From positions 124,001 to 188,000 of the forward strand of contig WYBC01000041.1 of NCBI GenBank assembly GCA_011526085.1: a stretch of DNA of 64,000 nt, written 5' to 3'. The position numbers and the translations under genes were made by a program. Below, piece after piece: positions 24,779 to 34,644 of the stretch. The notes under the pieces were generated by a model. It was not told the DNA's origin. It saw only the letters and a program-made list of their open reading frames with translations, and searched no databases. Position 1 is the stretch's first letter. Every line of letters begins with the position of its first letter. This stretch comes from Lysobacter sp. (GTDB lineage: Bacteria; Pseudomonadota; Gammaproteobacteria; Xanthomonadales; Xanthomonadaceae).

Positions 24779-26434
24779 ATGCCCGGTTGCCCGCCGCCGC
24801 CCCCTGCCCGCCCACGCCGCTGGCCGGCCCTCTGGCTCGGCGTAGGCTTGGGCCTGCTTGCCGGGCCTGCGCTCTCCGCACCCGGGGAAGCCATGGCGCC
24901 CCCGGCCACGCCGGCCACCGCACCGCTGCCGGTACAACTGGCCGATCTCGACGCCTATGTCGAGGACGTCCGCAAAACCTTCCAGGTGCCGGGGATCGCG
25001 GTGGCCATCGTCAAGGACGGCGAGATCGTCATGGCGAAGGGCTGGGGCGAGCGGGAAATCGGCAAGGGCCCGGTCGACGGGCACACCCTGTTCGCGATCG
25101 CCTCGAACACCAAGGCCTTCACCGCCACCGCGCTGAACATGCTGGCCGAGGAAGGCAAGCTGTCGCTGGACGATCGCGTCGTCGACCGCCTGCCCTGGTT
25201 CCAGATGGCCGACCCCTACGTCACCCGCGAGATGCGCATCCGCGATCTGCTGGCCCATCGCAGCGGCCTGAGCCTGGGTGCGGGCGATCTGCTGTACTGG
25301 CCGACCACCGACTACACCACGCGCGAAGTCGCCGAACGCCTGCGCCACGTGCCGCTGAAGGGCTCGTTCCGCGACCGCTATGCCTACGACAACATCCTGT
25401 ATGCGGTGGCGCAACTGGTGGTCGAACAGGCCAGCGGACAATCGTTCGAGGCCTTCCTGCACAGCCGCATCTTCACGCCGCTGGGGATGGACGAGACCCG
25501 CTACAACAGCGACGCCCTCAAACCCGGCGACCGGGTCGCGACCGGCTACGCGCTCGCCGACTTCAAGGATCTGCAGCCCGCGCCGCGGCTGACCTGGCAC
25601 AACGCCTCCGGCGCGGGCGGGCTCTACGCCAGCGCGCACGACATGGCGACCTGGATGCGGGCACAGCTGGCGGGCGGCGCTTACGTCGATGCACAGGGCA
25701 AGACGCTGCGGTTGTTCGAGGAGAAGACCCAGCAGCAGATGTGGCAGGCGATCACGCCGATTCCGGTGGCGACGCCATCGCTGCCCGCACTGCTGCCTGC
25801 GAAGCCGAACTCGCTCGCCTACGGCCAGGGCTGGATGCTCTCCGACTACCGCGGGCAGAAACTGGTCTGGCACACCGGCGGCTGGCCGGGCATGGTCTCG
25901 CGGCTCACGCTGGTCCCGGACCGCAAGCTCGGCGTGGTGGTGCTGACGAACGCGGAACTCGGCGGCGCCTTCAACGCGATCACGCTGCGCGTGCTCGACG
26001 CCTATCTCGATGCGCCGAAAGCCGACTGGAACGCCGCCTACGGCGCGGCGCTGGCGAAATCGCGGCAGAACGCCGACGACAGCTGGGCGAAGCACGAAGC
26101 CGCGCGCGCGAAACGCTCGACGCCGTCGCTGCCGCCGAGCGCGTATGCGGGCACGTGGCGCGATCCGTGGTACGGCGACATCGCGATCACGCAGGAAGGC
26201 GGACACCTGCGGATGCGCTTCTCGCGCACGGCCTCGCTGGTCGGCACGCTCGAACACTGGCAGCACGACACCTTCCTCGTGCGCTGGGACGAACGCTGGC
26301 TCAACGCCGATGCCTTCGTCACCTTCGCGCTCGACGCCGACGGCAAGCCGCGGGAGGCGCGGATGGAAGCGATCTCGCCGAACACCGATTTCAGCTTCGA
26401 TTTCCAGGATCTGGTGTTGACGCCGCTGCGTTGA
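24779..26434 (+). CDS. Secreted serine hydrolase, class C beta-lactamase-like, with C-terminal DUF3471-type domain
   Basis: A 551-residue member of the serine beta-lactamase-like superfamily. An N-terminal signal segment (WPALWLGVGLGLLAGPALSA) follows a proline-rich start. The catalytic motifs are all visible: SNTK with Ser109 and Lys112, YDN at 203-205, and HTGG in place of KTG. The last 130 residues form a separate beta-rich domain (SAYAGTWRDPWYGDIAITQEGG), as in the DUF3471-containing family. Such proteins are usually esterases or D-aminopeptidases acting in the periplasm, less often resistance enzymes. A palindromic repeat follows 22 bp after the stop. Confidence 0.88.
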   Translation: MPGCPPPPPARPRRWPALWLGVGLGLLAGPALSAPGEAMAPPATPATAPLPVQLADLDAYVEDVRKTFQVPGIAVAIVKDGEIVMAKGWGEREIGKGPVDGHTLFAIASNTKAFTATALNMLAEEGKLSLDDRVVDRLPWFQMADPYVTREMRIRDLLAHRSGLSLGAGDLLYWPTTDYTTREVAERLRHVPLKGSFRDRYAYDNILYAVAQLVVEQASGQSFEAFLHSRIFTPLGMDETRYNSDALKPGDRVATGYALADFKDLQPAPRLTWHNASGAGGLYASAHDMATWMRAQLAGGAYVDAQGKTLRLFEEKTQQQMWQAITPIPVATPSLPALLPAKPNSLAYGQGWMLSDYRGQKLVWHTGGWPGMVSRLTLVPDRKLGVVVLTNAELGGAFNAITLRVLDAYLDAPKADWNAAYGAALAKSRQNADDSWAKHEAARAKRSTPSLPPSAYAGTWRDPWYGDIAITQEGGHLRMRFSRTASLVGTLEHWQHDTFLVRWDERWLNADAFVTFALDADGKPREARMEAISPNTDFSFDFQDLVLTPLR

Positions 26435-26456
26435 ACCAGCGCGCCTGGAATCCCTG

Positions 26457-26521
26457 CGGTAGAGCGGCCTTCAGGCCGCTGCCGTTTACGAAAAGCAGCG
26501 GGCTGAAGCCCGCTCTACCGG
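26457..26521. repeat. REPIN-like palindromic repeat, copy B of family 1 (short form)
   Basis: A 65-bp element with ends CGGTAGAGCGGCCT and GGGCTTCAGCCC...CTCTACCG. It shares its left half with copies at 6849 and 46940 but lacks the TTTTCAACAGTCGAATGACTG block. It lies between two convergent genes and may terminate both. Confidence 0.85.
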
Positions 26522-26541
26522 ATCGGTGACAAGCGACGACA

Positions 26542-28299
26542 TCAACGCCTTGCGGCGATCCACGCGTCGATGTGGCGCTCCAGCGTCTCCAGCGGCACCG
26601 AGCCGGTTTCGAGCACCGCGTCGTTGAAGTCGCGCAGGTCGAACTTCGGGCCCAGCGCCGCGGCGGCGCGGGCGCGCAGTTCGGAGATTTTCAGCTGGCC
26701 GATCTTGTAGGCCAGCGCCTGCCCCGGGGTGCCGATGTAGCGATCGATCTCGTTGACGATGTCGAGCTCGGCCTTCGGCGCGTTGTCCTTGAAATAGGCG
26801 ATGGCGCGCTCGCGGCTCCAGCCCTTGGCGTGCATGCCGGTGTCCACGACCAGGCGCACCGCGCGCCACATTTCGTAGGCGAGCTGGCCCATGCGGTCGT
26901 AGGGATCTTCGTACAGGCCCATTTCATGGCCGAGCTGTTCGGCGTACAGGCCCCAGCCCTCGCCGTAGGCCACGAAATACGCGGTGCGGCGGAACATCGG
27001 CGCGTCGGGCAGTTCGAGGCCGCGCGCGAACTGGAAGTGATGGCCGGGCACCGCTTCGTGCAGCGACAGCGGGATCATTTCCCAGGTCGGGCGCGATTCC
27101 GGCTTGTAGAGATTGACGTAGTAGAACCCTGCGCGGCTGCCGTCGGCCGCGCCCTGCTGGTAATACGCGGTGGTGGTGTCGGGGGCGATGTTGTCGGGAA
27201 TCGGCCGCACGCCGTAGGGCTGGCGCGGGATGGTGCGGAACACCTTCACCAGTTCCGGATCGATCCGTTTGGCGACCGCGCGATAGCGCTGCAGCAGGGC
27301 GTCCGGCGTCTTCTCGAAGAAGCGCGGATCGGTGCGCATGAAGGCGAAGAATTCGCCGAGCGAGCCCTGGAAGCCGACCTCGGCCTTGATCTTCTCCATC
27401 TCCGCGCGGATGCGCGCCACTTCCTTCAGGCCGATGGCGTGGATCTCGTCGGCGGTCAGCGCGGTGGTGGTGTAGTCGGCGGCGAGGAAGTCGTAATAGG
27501 CCTTGCCACCGGGCTGGTCGGACACCGCGATGCCGGTGCGGGTCCGCGGCAGATAGTCCTGCTCGAAGTAGGTCAGCAACTTGCGGTAAGCGGGCACGAT
27601 GCGCTCGGCGATGACCTGCCTCGCTTCCGCCTGCAGCGCGCTGCGATCTGCCTCGGACACGCCGGCGGGGAATGTCGCGAACGGCCGGTAGAACGGGCTG
27701 TTCGCGGGATCGTCGACGATCTGCGCGGCGATCTGCGGCGGCACGCGCTGCATCAACACGCGCGGCGGCAGGTTGCCGGCCTTCACGCCTTCGCGCAGCA
27801 GGGCGATGGTCTGGTCCACGGCGACCGGCAGTGCGCGCATCCGCGCGAGCCAGTCGCGGTAATCCTTGACGCGGGCGAAATTCAGGGCCTCGGCGACGCC
27901 ATCGGCGGTCTGGATGCCGCCCTGGTGGCTGATCGGCTGCAGGTATTCGCGAAACGCCTGCCGCTGCACGGATTTTTCCTGCAGCCACAGCGCGGTGTCG
28001 TAGTTCAGCTGGTCGGCGGGGCTCAACCGGCTGCGGTCGAAGCGCTTGAGCGTCGCCAGCGCCTCGCGGTCGGCGGCTTCGCGGCCGGCGATGGCGGCGA
28101 GACTCTGGTCGGTCCATCGGTCGTTGAAGCGCAGATCGCCCTGGAACGATGCGCCCTCCGGCCGTTCGCGCAGGCCGCGCTCCCACTGTTCGGCGAAGAA
28201 CGCGTGCAGGCGTTGGCCCTCGTCGGACGGCTGTGCGCGGAGACCGCCAGCGAAGGAAAGGAATGCGGCGAGCAGAAGGATCGAAGCGGACTTGAACAT
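26542..28299 (-). CDS. Exported DUF885-family putative metallopeptidase
   Basis: A 585-residue protein of the DUF885 family. A signal peptide (SASILLLAAFLSFAGGLRA) occupies the first 22 residues. The family metal motif is HEAVPGHHFQ at 414-423, followed by ARG and by GEGWGLYAEQL, which supplies the further conserved Glu. These features suggest a zinc carboxypeptidase-like enzyme, but the substrate is unknown for most members. A GTG two codons upstream is also possible. The gene is convergent with the serine hydrolase and divergent from the GGDEF gene. Xanthomonads carry several such DUF885 proteins. Confidence 0.88.
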   Translation of the reverse strand: MFKSASILLLAAFLSFAGGLRAQPSDEGQRLHAFFAEQWERGLRERPEGASFQGDLRFNDRWTDQSLAAIAGREAADREALATLKRFDRSRLSPADQLNYDTALWLQEKSVQRQAFREYLQPISHQGGIQTADGVAEALNFARVKDYRDWLARMRALPVAVDQTIALLREGVKAGNLPPRVLMQRVPPQIAAQIVDDPANSPFYRPFATFPAGVSEADRSALQAEARQVIAERIVPAYRKLLTYFEQDYLPRTRTGIAVSDQPGGKAYYDFLAADYTTTALTADEIHAIGLKEVARIRAEMEKIKAEVGFQGSLGEFFAFMRTDPRFFEKTPDALLQRYRAVAKRIDPELVKVFRTIPRQPYGVRPIPDNIAPDTTTAYYQQGAADGSRAGFYYVNLYKPESRPTWEMIPLSLHEAVPGHHFQFARGLELPDAPMFRRTAYFVAYGEGWGLYAEQLGHEMGLYEDPYDRMGQLAYEMWRAVRLVVDTGMHAKGWSRERAIAYFKDNAPKAELDIVNEIDRYIGTPGQALAYKIGQLKISELRARAAAALGPKFDLRDFNDAVLETGSVPLETLERHIDAWIAARR

Positions 28300-28392
28300 A
28301 TGCACGGTTCCCGCGGAGGTCGCGGGAGTATAGTGCGGCGGCCACGCGCGCCCCCGTGCCGCCCGTCATGCGTCGATCGTGCAAAAAGAGCG

Positions 28393-29451
28393 ATGAATCG
28401 CCCCCTGAAACCCGATAACGAAGCGGAACGACTGGCGGCGCTGCGCGGGTACGAAGTGCTCGACACGCCTCGCGAGGACGCCTTCGACGATCTCGTGATG
28501 ATCGCGTCCGCGATCTGCGGGATGCCGATGGGTTCGGTCAGCCTGATCGACGCCGATCGCCAGTGGTTCAAGGCGCGACTCGGCCTCGCCGACGCGGAGA
28601 CCTCGCGGGACAGCGCCTTCTGCGCCCACGCCATCCTCGATCCGGACGCCGTCATGGTGGTGCCCGATGCCGTCGACGATCCGCGCTTCCGCGACACCCC
28701 CTTCGTGGTGGGCAGTCCGGGCATCCGTTTCTACGCCGGGGCGCCGCTGCTCAGCGCGGAGGGACTGCCGCTGGGCACGCTCTGCGTGATGGACCGCCAG
28801 CCGCGGACGCTGCAGCCGCACCAGGTCGAAGCGCTGAACGCGCTGTCGCGGCAGGTCTCGCAACTGCTGGAGCTTCGCCGCGTCAGCAAGGCGCTGAACC
28901 TGCAGTTGCAGGATCGCGTCTGGTACGAGGACCAATTGCATCGTTATCAGGAGGCGCTGGAAGCGCACAACGCCGACCTGATCGAGCAGACCCGCACCGA
29001 TCCCCTCACCGGCCTCGCGAACCGCCGGGCGTTCTCGGCCGCGCTGGGCAATGTCCTGCAGGCCGGCCAGCCCTGCTGCGTCGCGATCATCGACATCGAC
29101 CATTTCAAGGTGGTGAACGATGTCCATGGGCATCTGGTGGGCGACCGGGTCCTGGCCGAGGTCGCGGGACAACTGCGCGCCGCGAGCGGCGGGCACGGCA
29201 CCATCGCGCGCTACGGCGGCGAGGAATTCGTCTGGCTGCTGCCGGACACGCCGGGCGCGCACGCGGAACTGCAGTGCAACCATCTGCGCGAAGCGGTGCG
29301 GCATGCCTCCGAAGCGCTACCGGTCACGATCAGCGTGGGGCTGGCGGCCGCGATGCCGGGCGAGTCGCTGGCGAGCCTGATGGAACGCGCCGATCAGGCG
29401 CTGTATGCCGCGAAGCGGAACGGGCGGGACCGGGTCGAGATCGCCCGGTGA
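28393..29451 (+). CDS. GAF-GGDEF diguanylate cyclase
   Basis: A 352-residue signalling protein that should make cyclic di-GMP from two GTP. The GAF domain (about 20-165) includes SLIDADRQWFKARLG and FYAGAPLLSAEGLPLGTLCVMD. A short coiled stretch (170-200) links it to a GGDEF domain (about 200-350) with DPLTGLANRRAF, IDIDHFKVVND and an intact active site RYGGEEF. The RxxD inhibitory site expected just before the active site is not seen, so product inhibition may be absent. No signal peptide or membrane segment is present; the GAF ligand is unknown. Two PilZ effector genes lie 5 kb downstream. Confidence 0.92.
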   Translation: MNRPLKPDNEAERLAALRGYEVLDTPREDAFDDLVMIASAICGMPMGSVSLIDADRQWFKARLGLADAETSRDSAFCAHAILDPDAVMVVPDAVDDPRFRDTPFVVGSPGIRFYAGAPLLSAEGLPLGTLCVMDRQPRTLQPHQVEALNALSRQVSQLLELRRVSKALNLQLQDRVWYEDQLHRYQEALEAHNADLIEQTRTDPLTGLANRRAFSAALGNVLQAGQPCCVAIIDIDHFKVVNDVHGHLVGDRVLAEVAGQLRAASGGHGTIARYGGEEFVWLLPDTPGAHAELQCNHLREAVRHASEALPVTISVGLAAAMPGESLASLMERADQALYAAKRNGRDRVEIAR

Positions 29452-29461
29452 GCGAGGCGGC

Positions 29462-29803
29462 TCAGGCCGCCTTGTCCGCGTCGGTCGTGAAGCTCTCGCC
29501 GCAGCCGCATTCGGCCTTGACGTTGGGGTTGCGGAACACGAACTGCTCGTTCAGCCCCTGCTTGAGGAAATCGATCTCGGTGCCGTCGACCAGCGAGAGG
29601 CTGTCCGGGTCGACGAACACCTTCACCCCGTCCTGCTCGCTGACGACATCGCCGTCGCGCGGCTCGCGGGCCAGATCCACCACGTAGCTCCAGCCGGAGC
29701 AGCCGGTGCGCTTGACCCCGAAGCGCAGGCCGAGGGCGCCGGGTGCGGCGTCGAGGTAGCCCCGGATGCGATCGAGGGCGGCGGGTGCGAGGGAAATGGC
29801 CAT
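29462..29803 (-). CDS. iscA: IscA-type iron-sulfur cluster assembly protein
   Basis: A 113-residue A-type carrier that accepts and delivers Fe-S clusters. The three conserved cysteines are present: Cys35 in TGCSGW, and Cys99 and Cys101 in ECGCGESF. The GLRFGVKRTGCSGWSYV block resembles IscA more than ErpA. It stands alone, convergent with the GGDEF gene and divergent from asnS, without other isc or suf genes nearby. Possible clients in this window include the iron-sulfur photolyase and the radical SAM protein, but that is only inference. Confidence 0.9.
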   Translation of the reverse strand: MAISLAPAALDRIRGYLDAAPGALGLRFGVKRTGCSGWSYVVDLAREPRDGDVVSEQDGVKVFVDPDSLSLVDGTEIDFLKQGLNEQFVFRNPNVKAECGCGESFTTDADKAA

Positions 29804-29875
29804 GTCCGGGATTGTAGCCTCAGTTAAACTTGGGGGCTCACCTCATATCGGCGCGTCGGCGCGGGAATTCAAGGC

Positions 29876-31284
<1,409 letters not shown>

Positions 31285-31285
<1 letters not shown>

Positions 31286-31686
31286 TGGACGCCGGCTCCG
31301 GCCTCGTCGAATACGACGGCGACCTGGTGGTGCTGTATCGACCGACCGGGCCCGACGAACTCGCGCTGATCGAAGCTGCGGACTTCAAACGCTGGCCCCC
31401 GCGTTTGCCCGAACAACCGATCTTCTATCCGGTGACCAACGAGCGCTATGCGATGGAAATCGCCACGCGCTGGAACATCCGGGACAGCGGTGTCGGTTAC
31501 GTGACCCGCTTCCGTGTGCCGAAGATCATCATGGACCGCTACCCGGTGCAGAAGGTCGGCGGCGCGCACCATACGGAATGGTGGGTGCCCGCCGAAGAAC
31601 TCGATGCGTTGAACGACGCCATCGTCGGCACCATCGACGTCATCGGCGAATATCGCCACGCCCCCAACGAAGCCGCATCCATATGA
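31285..31686 (+). CDS. Small protein often annotated ADP-ribosylation/crystallin J1-like
   Basis: A 133-residue soluble protein. It starts with a variable stretch followed by VVLYRPTGPDELALIEAADFKRWPPRLPEQPIFYPV, then YAMEIATRWN, GYVTRFRV and HHTEWWVPAEELDALN, a pattern I associate with small proteins annotated as ADP-ribosylation/crystallin J1. That label rests on database habit and does not prove enzymatic activity. The start shares one base with the asnS stop and its own stop overlaps the next start by four bases, so its translation is tied to asnS. A role in handling a modified base or nucleotide is a guess. Confidence 0.75.
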
Positions 31687-31988
31687 TCCTGTTCTTCGCC
31701 CTCGTCTGCCTGTCACTGGCCATCGCCGGCTTCTGCGCGCTGGTCATCTTCTGGCCGCTGACCCTGGTGCATCTGCGCGAACGCCATCCGGCGACGCATG
31801 CCGAACTGGGCCAGATGGCGTTCGCGAACCCGTCGGCGCTGTGGTGGCTGCTCAACGGCGGCTACCGCGCCACCCACGACCGCAACCTCAGCGGACTGGC
31901 GACGCCGGCGCGCGTGTCGCTGAGCGTGATCCTGTTCGGGCTGGCCGGCGCCGGCATCCTCTGGCTGTGGGCGGTGGCCTACCCATGA
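31683..31988 (+). CDS. Small inner-membrane protein, two transmembrane segments
   Basis: A 101-residue hydrophobic protein. Membrane segments lie at about residues 3-25 (FFALVCLSLAIAGFCALVIF) and 78-99 (VSLSVILFGLAGAGILWLWA), joined by a polar loop of about 50 residues. I do not recognise a family. It overlaps the upstream and downstream genes by four bases each (ATGA), so it is part of the asnS-linked chain. Confidence 0.75.
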   Translation: MILFFALVCLSLAIAGFCALVIFWPLTLVHLRERHPATHAELGQMAFANPSALWWLLNGGYRATHDRNLSGLATPARVSLSVILFGLAGAGILWLWAVAYP

Positions 31989-32290
31989 GCGATTCGCGCA
32001 TCGAATGGTGGCTCGCAAGCCTGGGCCTGACGATCGTGTGGGCGCGGCTGCGCGTCCGCGAGGCCGGCACCGCGGAAGTCTTCGACAGCGACGGCAACAC
32101 CCTCGCCTACGACAGCGAGGACAGCGCCCGCGCCGCGCTGATGGACGCCGAATTCGTGTCCTGGGACGGGCTGGACGAGGAAGACGCACTGGAACGCGGC
32201 TTTTCGCTGTCGCAGGTGGCGCCGCCGGACGCGGACGACGATGCGTCGCTGCGCGACCGCATGGTGCTGACGCTCGGCGCGCGTGCTTGA
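31985..32290 (+). CDS. Small acidic hypothetical protein
   Basis: A 101-residue strongly acidic protein (many Asp and Glu, as in FDSDGNTLAYDSEDSARAALMDAEF). It opens with IEWWLASLGLTIVWARLRV and then alternates short strands and helices. I do not recognise it. It overlaps the membrane-protein gene by four bases and ends just before the PaiB start. Conservation of the overlap arrangement suggests a shared transcript with asnS. Confidence 0.72.
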   Translation: MSDSRIEWWLASLGLTIVWARLRVREAGTAEVFDSDGNTLAYDSEDSARAALMDAEFVSWDGLDEEDALERGFSLSQVAPPDADDDASLRDRMVLTLGARA

Positions 32291-32294
32291 CACC

Positions 32295-32960
32295 GTGTAC
32301 CAACCCCGCGCCTTCGTCGAGACCGACCTCGCCGCGCTGGATGCGCTGATCGCCGCGGATCCGTTCGTCACCCTCGTCAGTCTCGGCGACGATGGCCTGC
32401 CCTTCGCCAGCCATCTGCCGGTGCTCTACGCCCGCGACGGCGAAGGCATCCTGATCGAAGGCCACTGGGCGCGCCCGAATCCGCAGGCGGGGCACGTCGG
32501 CAGGGTGCTGATGATCGTCCACGGCCCGCACGCCTACGTGTCGCCCGGCGTGTATCCGGACAAGGAGAACGCGGCGCGGGTGCCGACCTGGAACTATGCG
32601 GTCGCGCATCTGCGCGGCACCCTCGATGTGTTCGAGGACGAAGCCGCGCTGGGCGATCTCGTCGATCGGCTCAGCCGGCGCTTCGAAACCGCGGTCGGCC
32701 GCGACTGGCGTTTCGATCCGGCGCGCGACGATCACCGCAGCCAGTTGCGCGGCATCGTCGGTTTCCGCTTCGTGCCGAGCCGCATCGACCTGAAATTCAA
32801 GCTCAGCCAGAACCATCCGCCGGAAAACCGGCGCGCGGTGCGCGACGATCTGGCTCGTCGCGACGACGCCGGCGCCCGCGCGGTCGCGGCGCTGATGCGC
32901 CTGCGCGACCCCGCGGACGACCCTGCAGACGATCCCCCACACCACACCGACCACGACTGA
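32295..32960 (+). CDS. PaiB-family FMN-binding protein
   Basis: A flavin-reductase-fold protein of 221 residues. MYQPRAF at the start, ASHLPVLY, GHWARPNPQ, PHAYVSPGVY and VPTWNYAVAHLRG are PaiB signatures; the family includes a Bacillus negative regulator of sporulation and protease genes. The GTG at 32295 is preferred because PaiB proteins begin MYxPxxF; a GTG at 32283 would overlap the previous gene by eight bases. The C-terminus is acidic and proline-rich (DPADDPADDP). Whether it regulates genes or acts as an FMN enzyme is open. Confidence 0.88.
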   Translation: MYQPRAFVETDLAALDALIAADPFVTLVSLGDDGLPFASHLPVLYARDGEGILIEGHWARPNPQAGHVGRVLMIVHGPHAYVSPGVYPDKENAARVPTWNYAVAHLRGTLDVFEDEAALGDLVDRLSRRFETAVGRDWRFDPARDDHRSQLRGIVGFRFVPSRIDLKFKLSQNHPPENRRAVRDDLARRDDAGARAVAALMRLRDPADDPADDPPHHTDHD

Positions 32961-32969
32961 GGGCACGCC

Positions 32970-33755
32970 ATGGACCTGGACCTTTCCGGCAGACACGCGC
33001 TGGTCTGCGGCGCTTCCGAAGGCATCGGCCGCGCCGCCGCGCACGAGCTGGCGCTGCTCGGCGCCGACGTCACCGTGCTGTCGCGTCGCGCCGAAGCGCT
33101 GCGCGAGGTCGTCGACGCCCTGCCCCGCTCCGGCGCGCAGCGCCACGGGCTGCTGGCGGCCGATGTCGCCGACACCGACGACCTGCGCGCCGCGATCGAA
33201 TCGCTGGTCGGCGGGCATCCCGTGCACGCGCTGGTGAACAACACCGCCGGTCCGGCCGGCGGTCCGGTGCAGGCCGCGGAGGACGCCGCCTTCCTCGACA
33301 CCTTCCGCCGCCACCTGCTCGCCAATCACGCGCTGGTGCAGGCGGTGCTGCCGGGCATGCGCGCCGCGGGCTGGGGCCGCATCGTCAACGTGATCTCGAC
33401 CTCGGTGCGCGAACCCATCGCCAACCTCGGGGTGTCCAACACCATCCGCGGCGCGGTCGCCGGCTGGGCCAAGACCCTGTCGCGGGAAGTCGCCGCGGAC
33501 GGCATCACCGTCAACAACGTGCTGCCCGGCTATACCGAAACCGCGCGCCTTGCGCAGATCCTGCACGACCGCGCGCGGGCCGCGGGCAAATCCGAGGACG
33601 ACGTGGCCGCCAGCATGCGCCAGACCGTCCCCGCCGGCCGCTTCGCCCAGCCGCGGGAAGTGGCCGCGGCCATCGCCTTCCTGTGCGCGCCGGCGGCCGG
33701 CTACATCAACGGCGTCAGCCTGGCGGTCGACGGCGGCCGCATGCAATCGATCTGA
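32970..33755 (+). CDS. SDR-family protein with substituted catalytic Tyr and Lys
   Basis: A 261-residue short-chain dehydrogenase-like protein. The cofactor motif GASEGIG (14-20) and the NNTAG block are intact, and Ser143 is at the catalytic serine position. The YxxxK motif is replaced by SNTIR, giving Ser156 for Tyr and Arg160 for Lys, so classical chemistry is unlikely. The C-terminus YINGVSLAVDGGRMQSI is normal. Proteins with this GVSNTxR pattern form a recurring subgroup in proteobacteria, often annotated as 3-oxoacyl-ACP reductase, which may be wrong. It ends the asnS-linked cluster. Confidence 0.87.
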   Translation: MDLDLSGRHALVCGASEGIGRAAAHELALLGADVTVLSRRAEALREVVDALPRSGAQRHGLLAADVADTDDLRAAIESLVGGHPVHALVNNTAGPAGGPVQAAEDAAFLDTFRRHLLANHALVQAVLPGMRAAGWGRIVNVISTSVREPIANLGVSNTIRGAVAGWAKTLSREVAADGITVNNVLPGYTETARLAQILHDRARAAGKSEDDVAASMRQTVPAGRFAQPREVAAAIAFLCAPAAGYINGVSLAVDGGRMQSI

Positions 33756-33865
33756 CGGCACTTCAGGACAGTTGCATCGGTCCATCGTCACGCGCCCCCG
33801 AGGCGCCCCTTGCCTGCGCCTCGTGGCCGGCTATGCTGTCGGCAGGCAGTCTCCGGCACTCCCTC

Positions 33866-34147
33866 ATGACCCCTGAAGAACGTCGTCGCGCGACGCGCCA
33901 CGAATACGATTGTCCGGTGCTGATCGCCCGCGATGCCGAGGGGTTTCTGGGCAATATCGACAATGTCTCCGCCAGCGGCTGCTGCATCACCCGTCCCCAC
34001 GACTGGTCGCTGGCCGACGGCACGCAGGTGTGGCTGTACCTGATGATCGACGAGCGCCACGTCTTCGGCGCGCAGGCGCGCGTGGTCTGGACCAGCCCGC
34101 AGTTCGTCGGTTTCGAATATCTGGAGCCGCAGCCGCTGCCGGCCTGA
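33866..34147 (+). CDS. PilZ-domain cyclic di-GMP-binding protein
   Basis: A 93-residue single PilZ domain. The ligand motifs are RRRATRHEYD near the N-terminus (RxxxR) and DNVSASGCC (NxSxxG). The domain ends VVWTSPQFVGFEY, the usual last strand. Start is the ATG at 33866; longer frames upstream have no PilZ sequence. It is followed 181 bp later by a second PilZ gene in the same direction, so the pair probably arose by duplication. It should change a target in response to c-di-GMP, for instance from the GGDEF protein nearby. Confidence 0.85.
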   Translation: MTPEERRRATRHEYDCPVLIARDAEGFLGNIDNVSASGCCITRPHDWSLADGTQVWLYLMIDERHVFGAQARVVWTSPQFVGFEYLEPQPLPA

Positions 34148-34328
34148 TCGCGGATCTTCGGAGATGCGCGTCGCCGAGGGTCGCGTTATGCACGATCGGG
34201 ACGCCATTTCACGGAACGGTTGCCCCGCGGCACCGGGTGCGGCAGCCTATCCCGATCGACATCTGCATCGGCATCGCATCGACATCGGCATCGACCGCCT
34301 GTCGCGGACGGACCGGGGGACCCATCGC

Positions 34329-34628
34329 ATGGAAGACGCACTGCTGAAAGAACGACGCGCCGGGGACCGGGTCCCGTTCGCGATGCGTGTCATGGTGATC
34401 TGCGACGCCTTGGCCTGGGCCGCGGACGTGCTGGATCTGTCCGAGGGCGGCTGCGGCATTTTCCGTCCGCCGGGTTGCCTGTTGCGCGAAGGCAATGTGG
34501 CGCAGTTGTTCTTCTTCCAGGGCCCGGGGCCGGCGGTGCCGGTCTCGGCGCGCATCGCGCGCATCACCGAACGCCACATCGGCTTCGAGTACCACGAGCC
34601 GCAGAACGTCCCGCCCACGCCGCCCTGA
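34329..34628 (+). CDS. PilZ-domain protein, second copy
   Basis: A 99-residue PilZ protein. It keeps ERRAGDRVPF (RxxxR-like) and LDLSEGGCGIF (DxSxxG), and ends ERHIGFEYHEPQ, close to the last strand of the first PilZ protein. The ATG at 34329 is chosen because upstream codons are low-complexity and His/Arg-rich. It lies 16 bp before the DNA glycosylase gene, so they may share a transcript. The ligand motif is a little different from that of its neighbour, suggesting divergence of affinity or partner. Confidence 0.82.
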   Translation: MEDALLKERRAGDRVPFAMRVMVICDALAWAADVLDLSEGGCGIFRPPGCLLREGNVAQLFFFQGPGPAVPVSARIARITERHIGFEYHEPQNVPPTPP

Positions 34629-34644
34629 GTCCTGCCGTCCCGCC

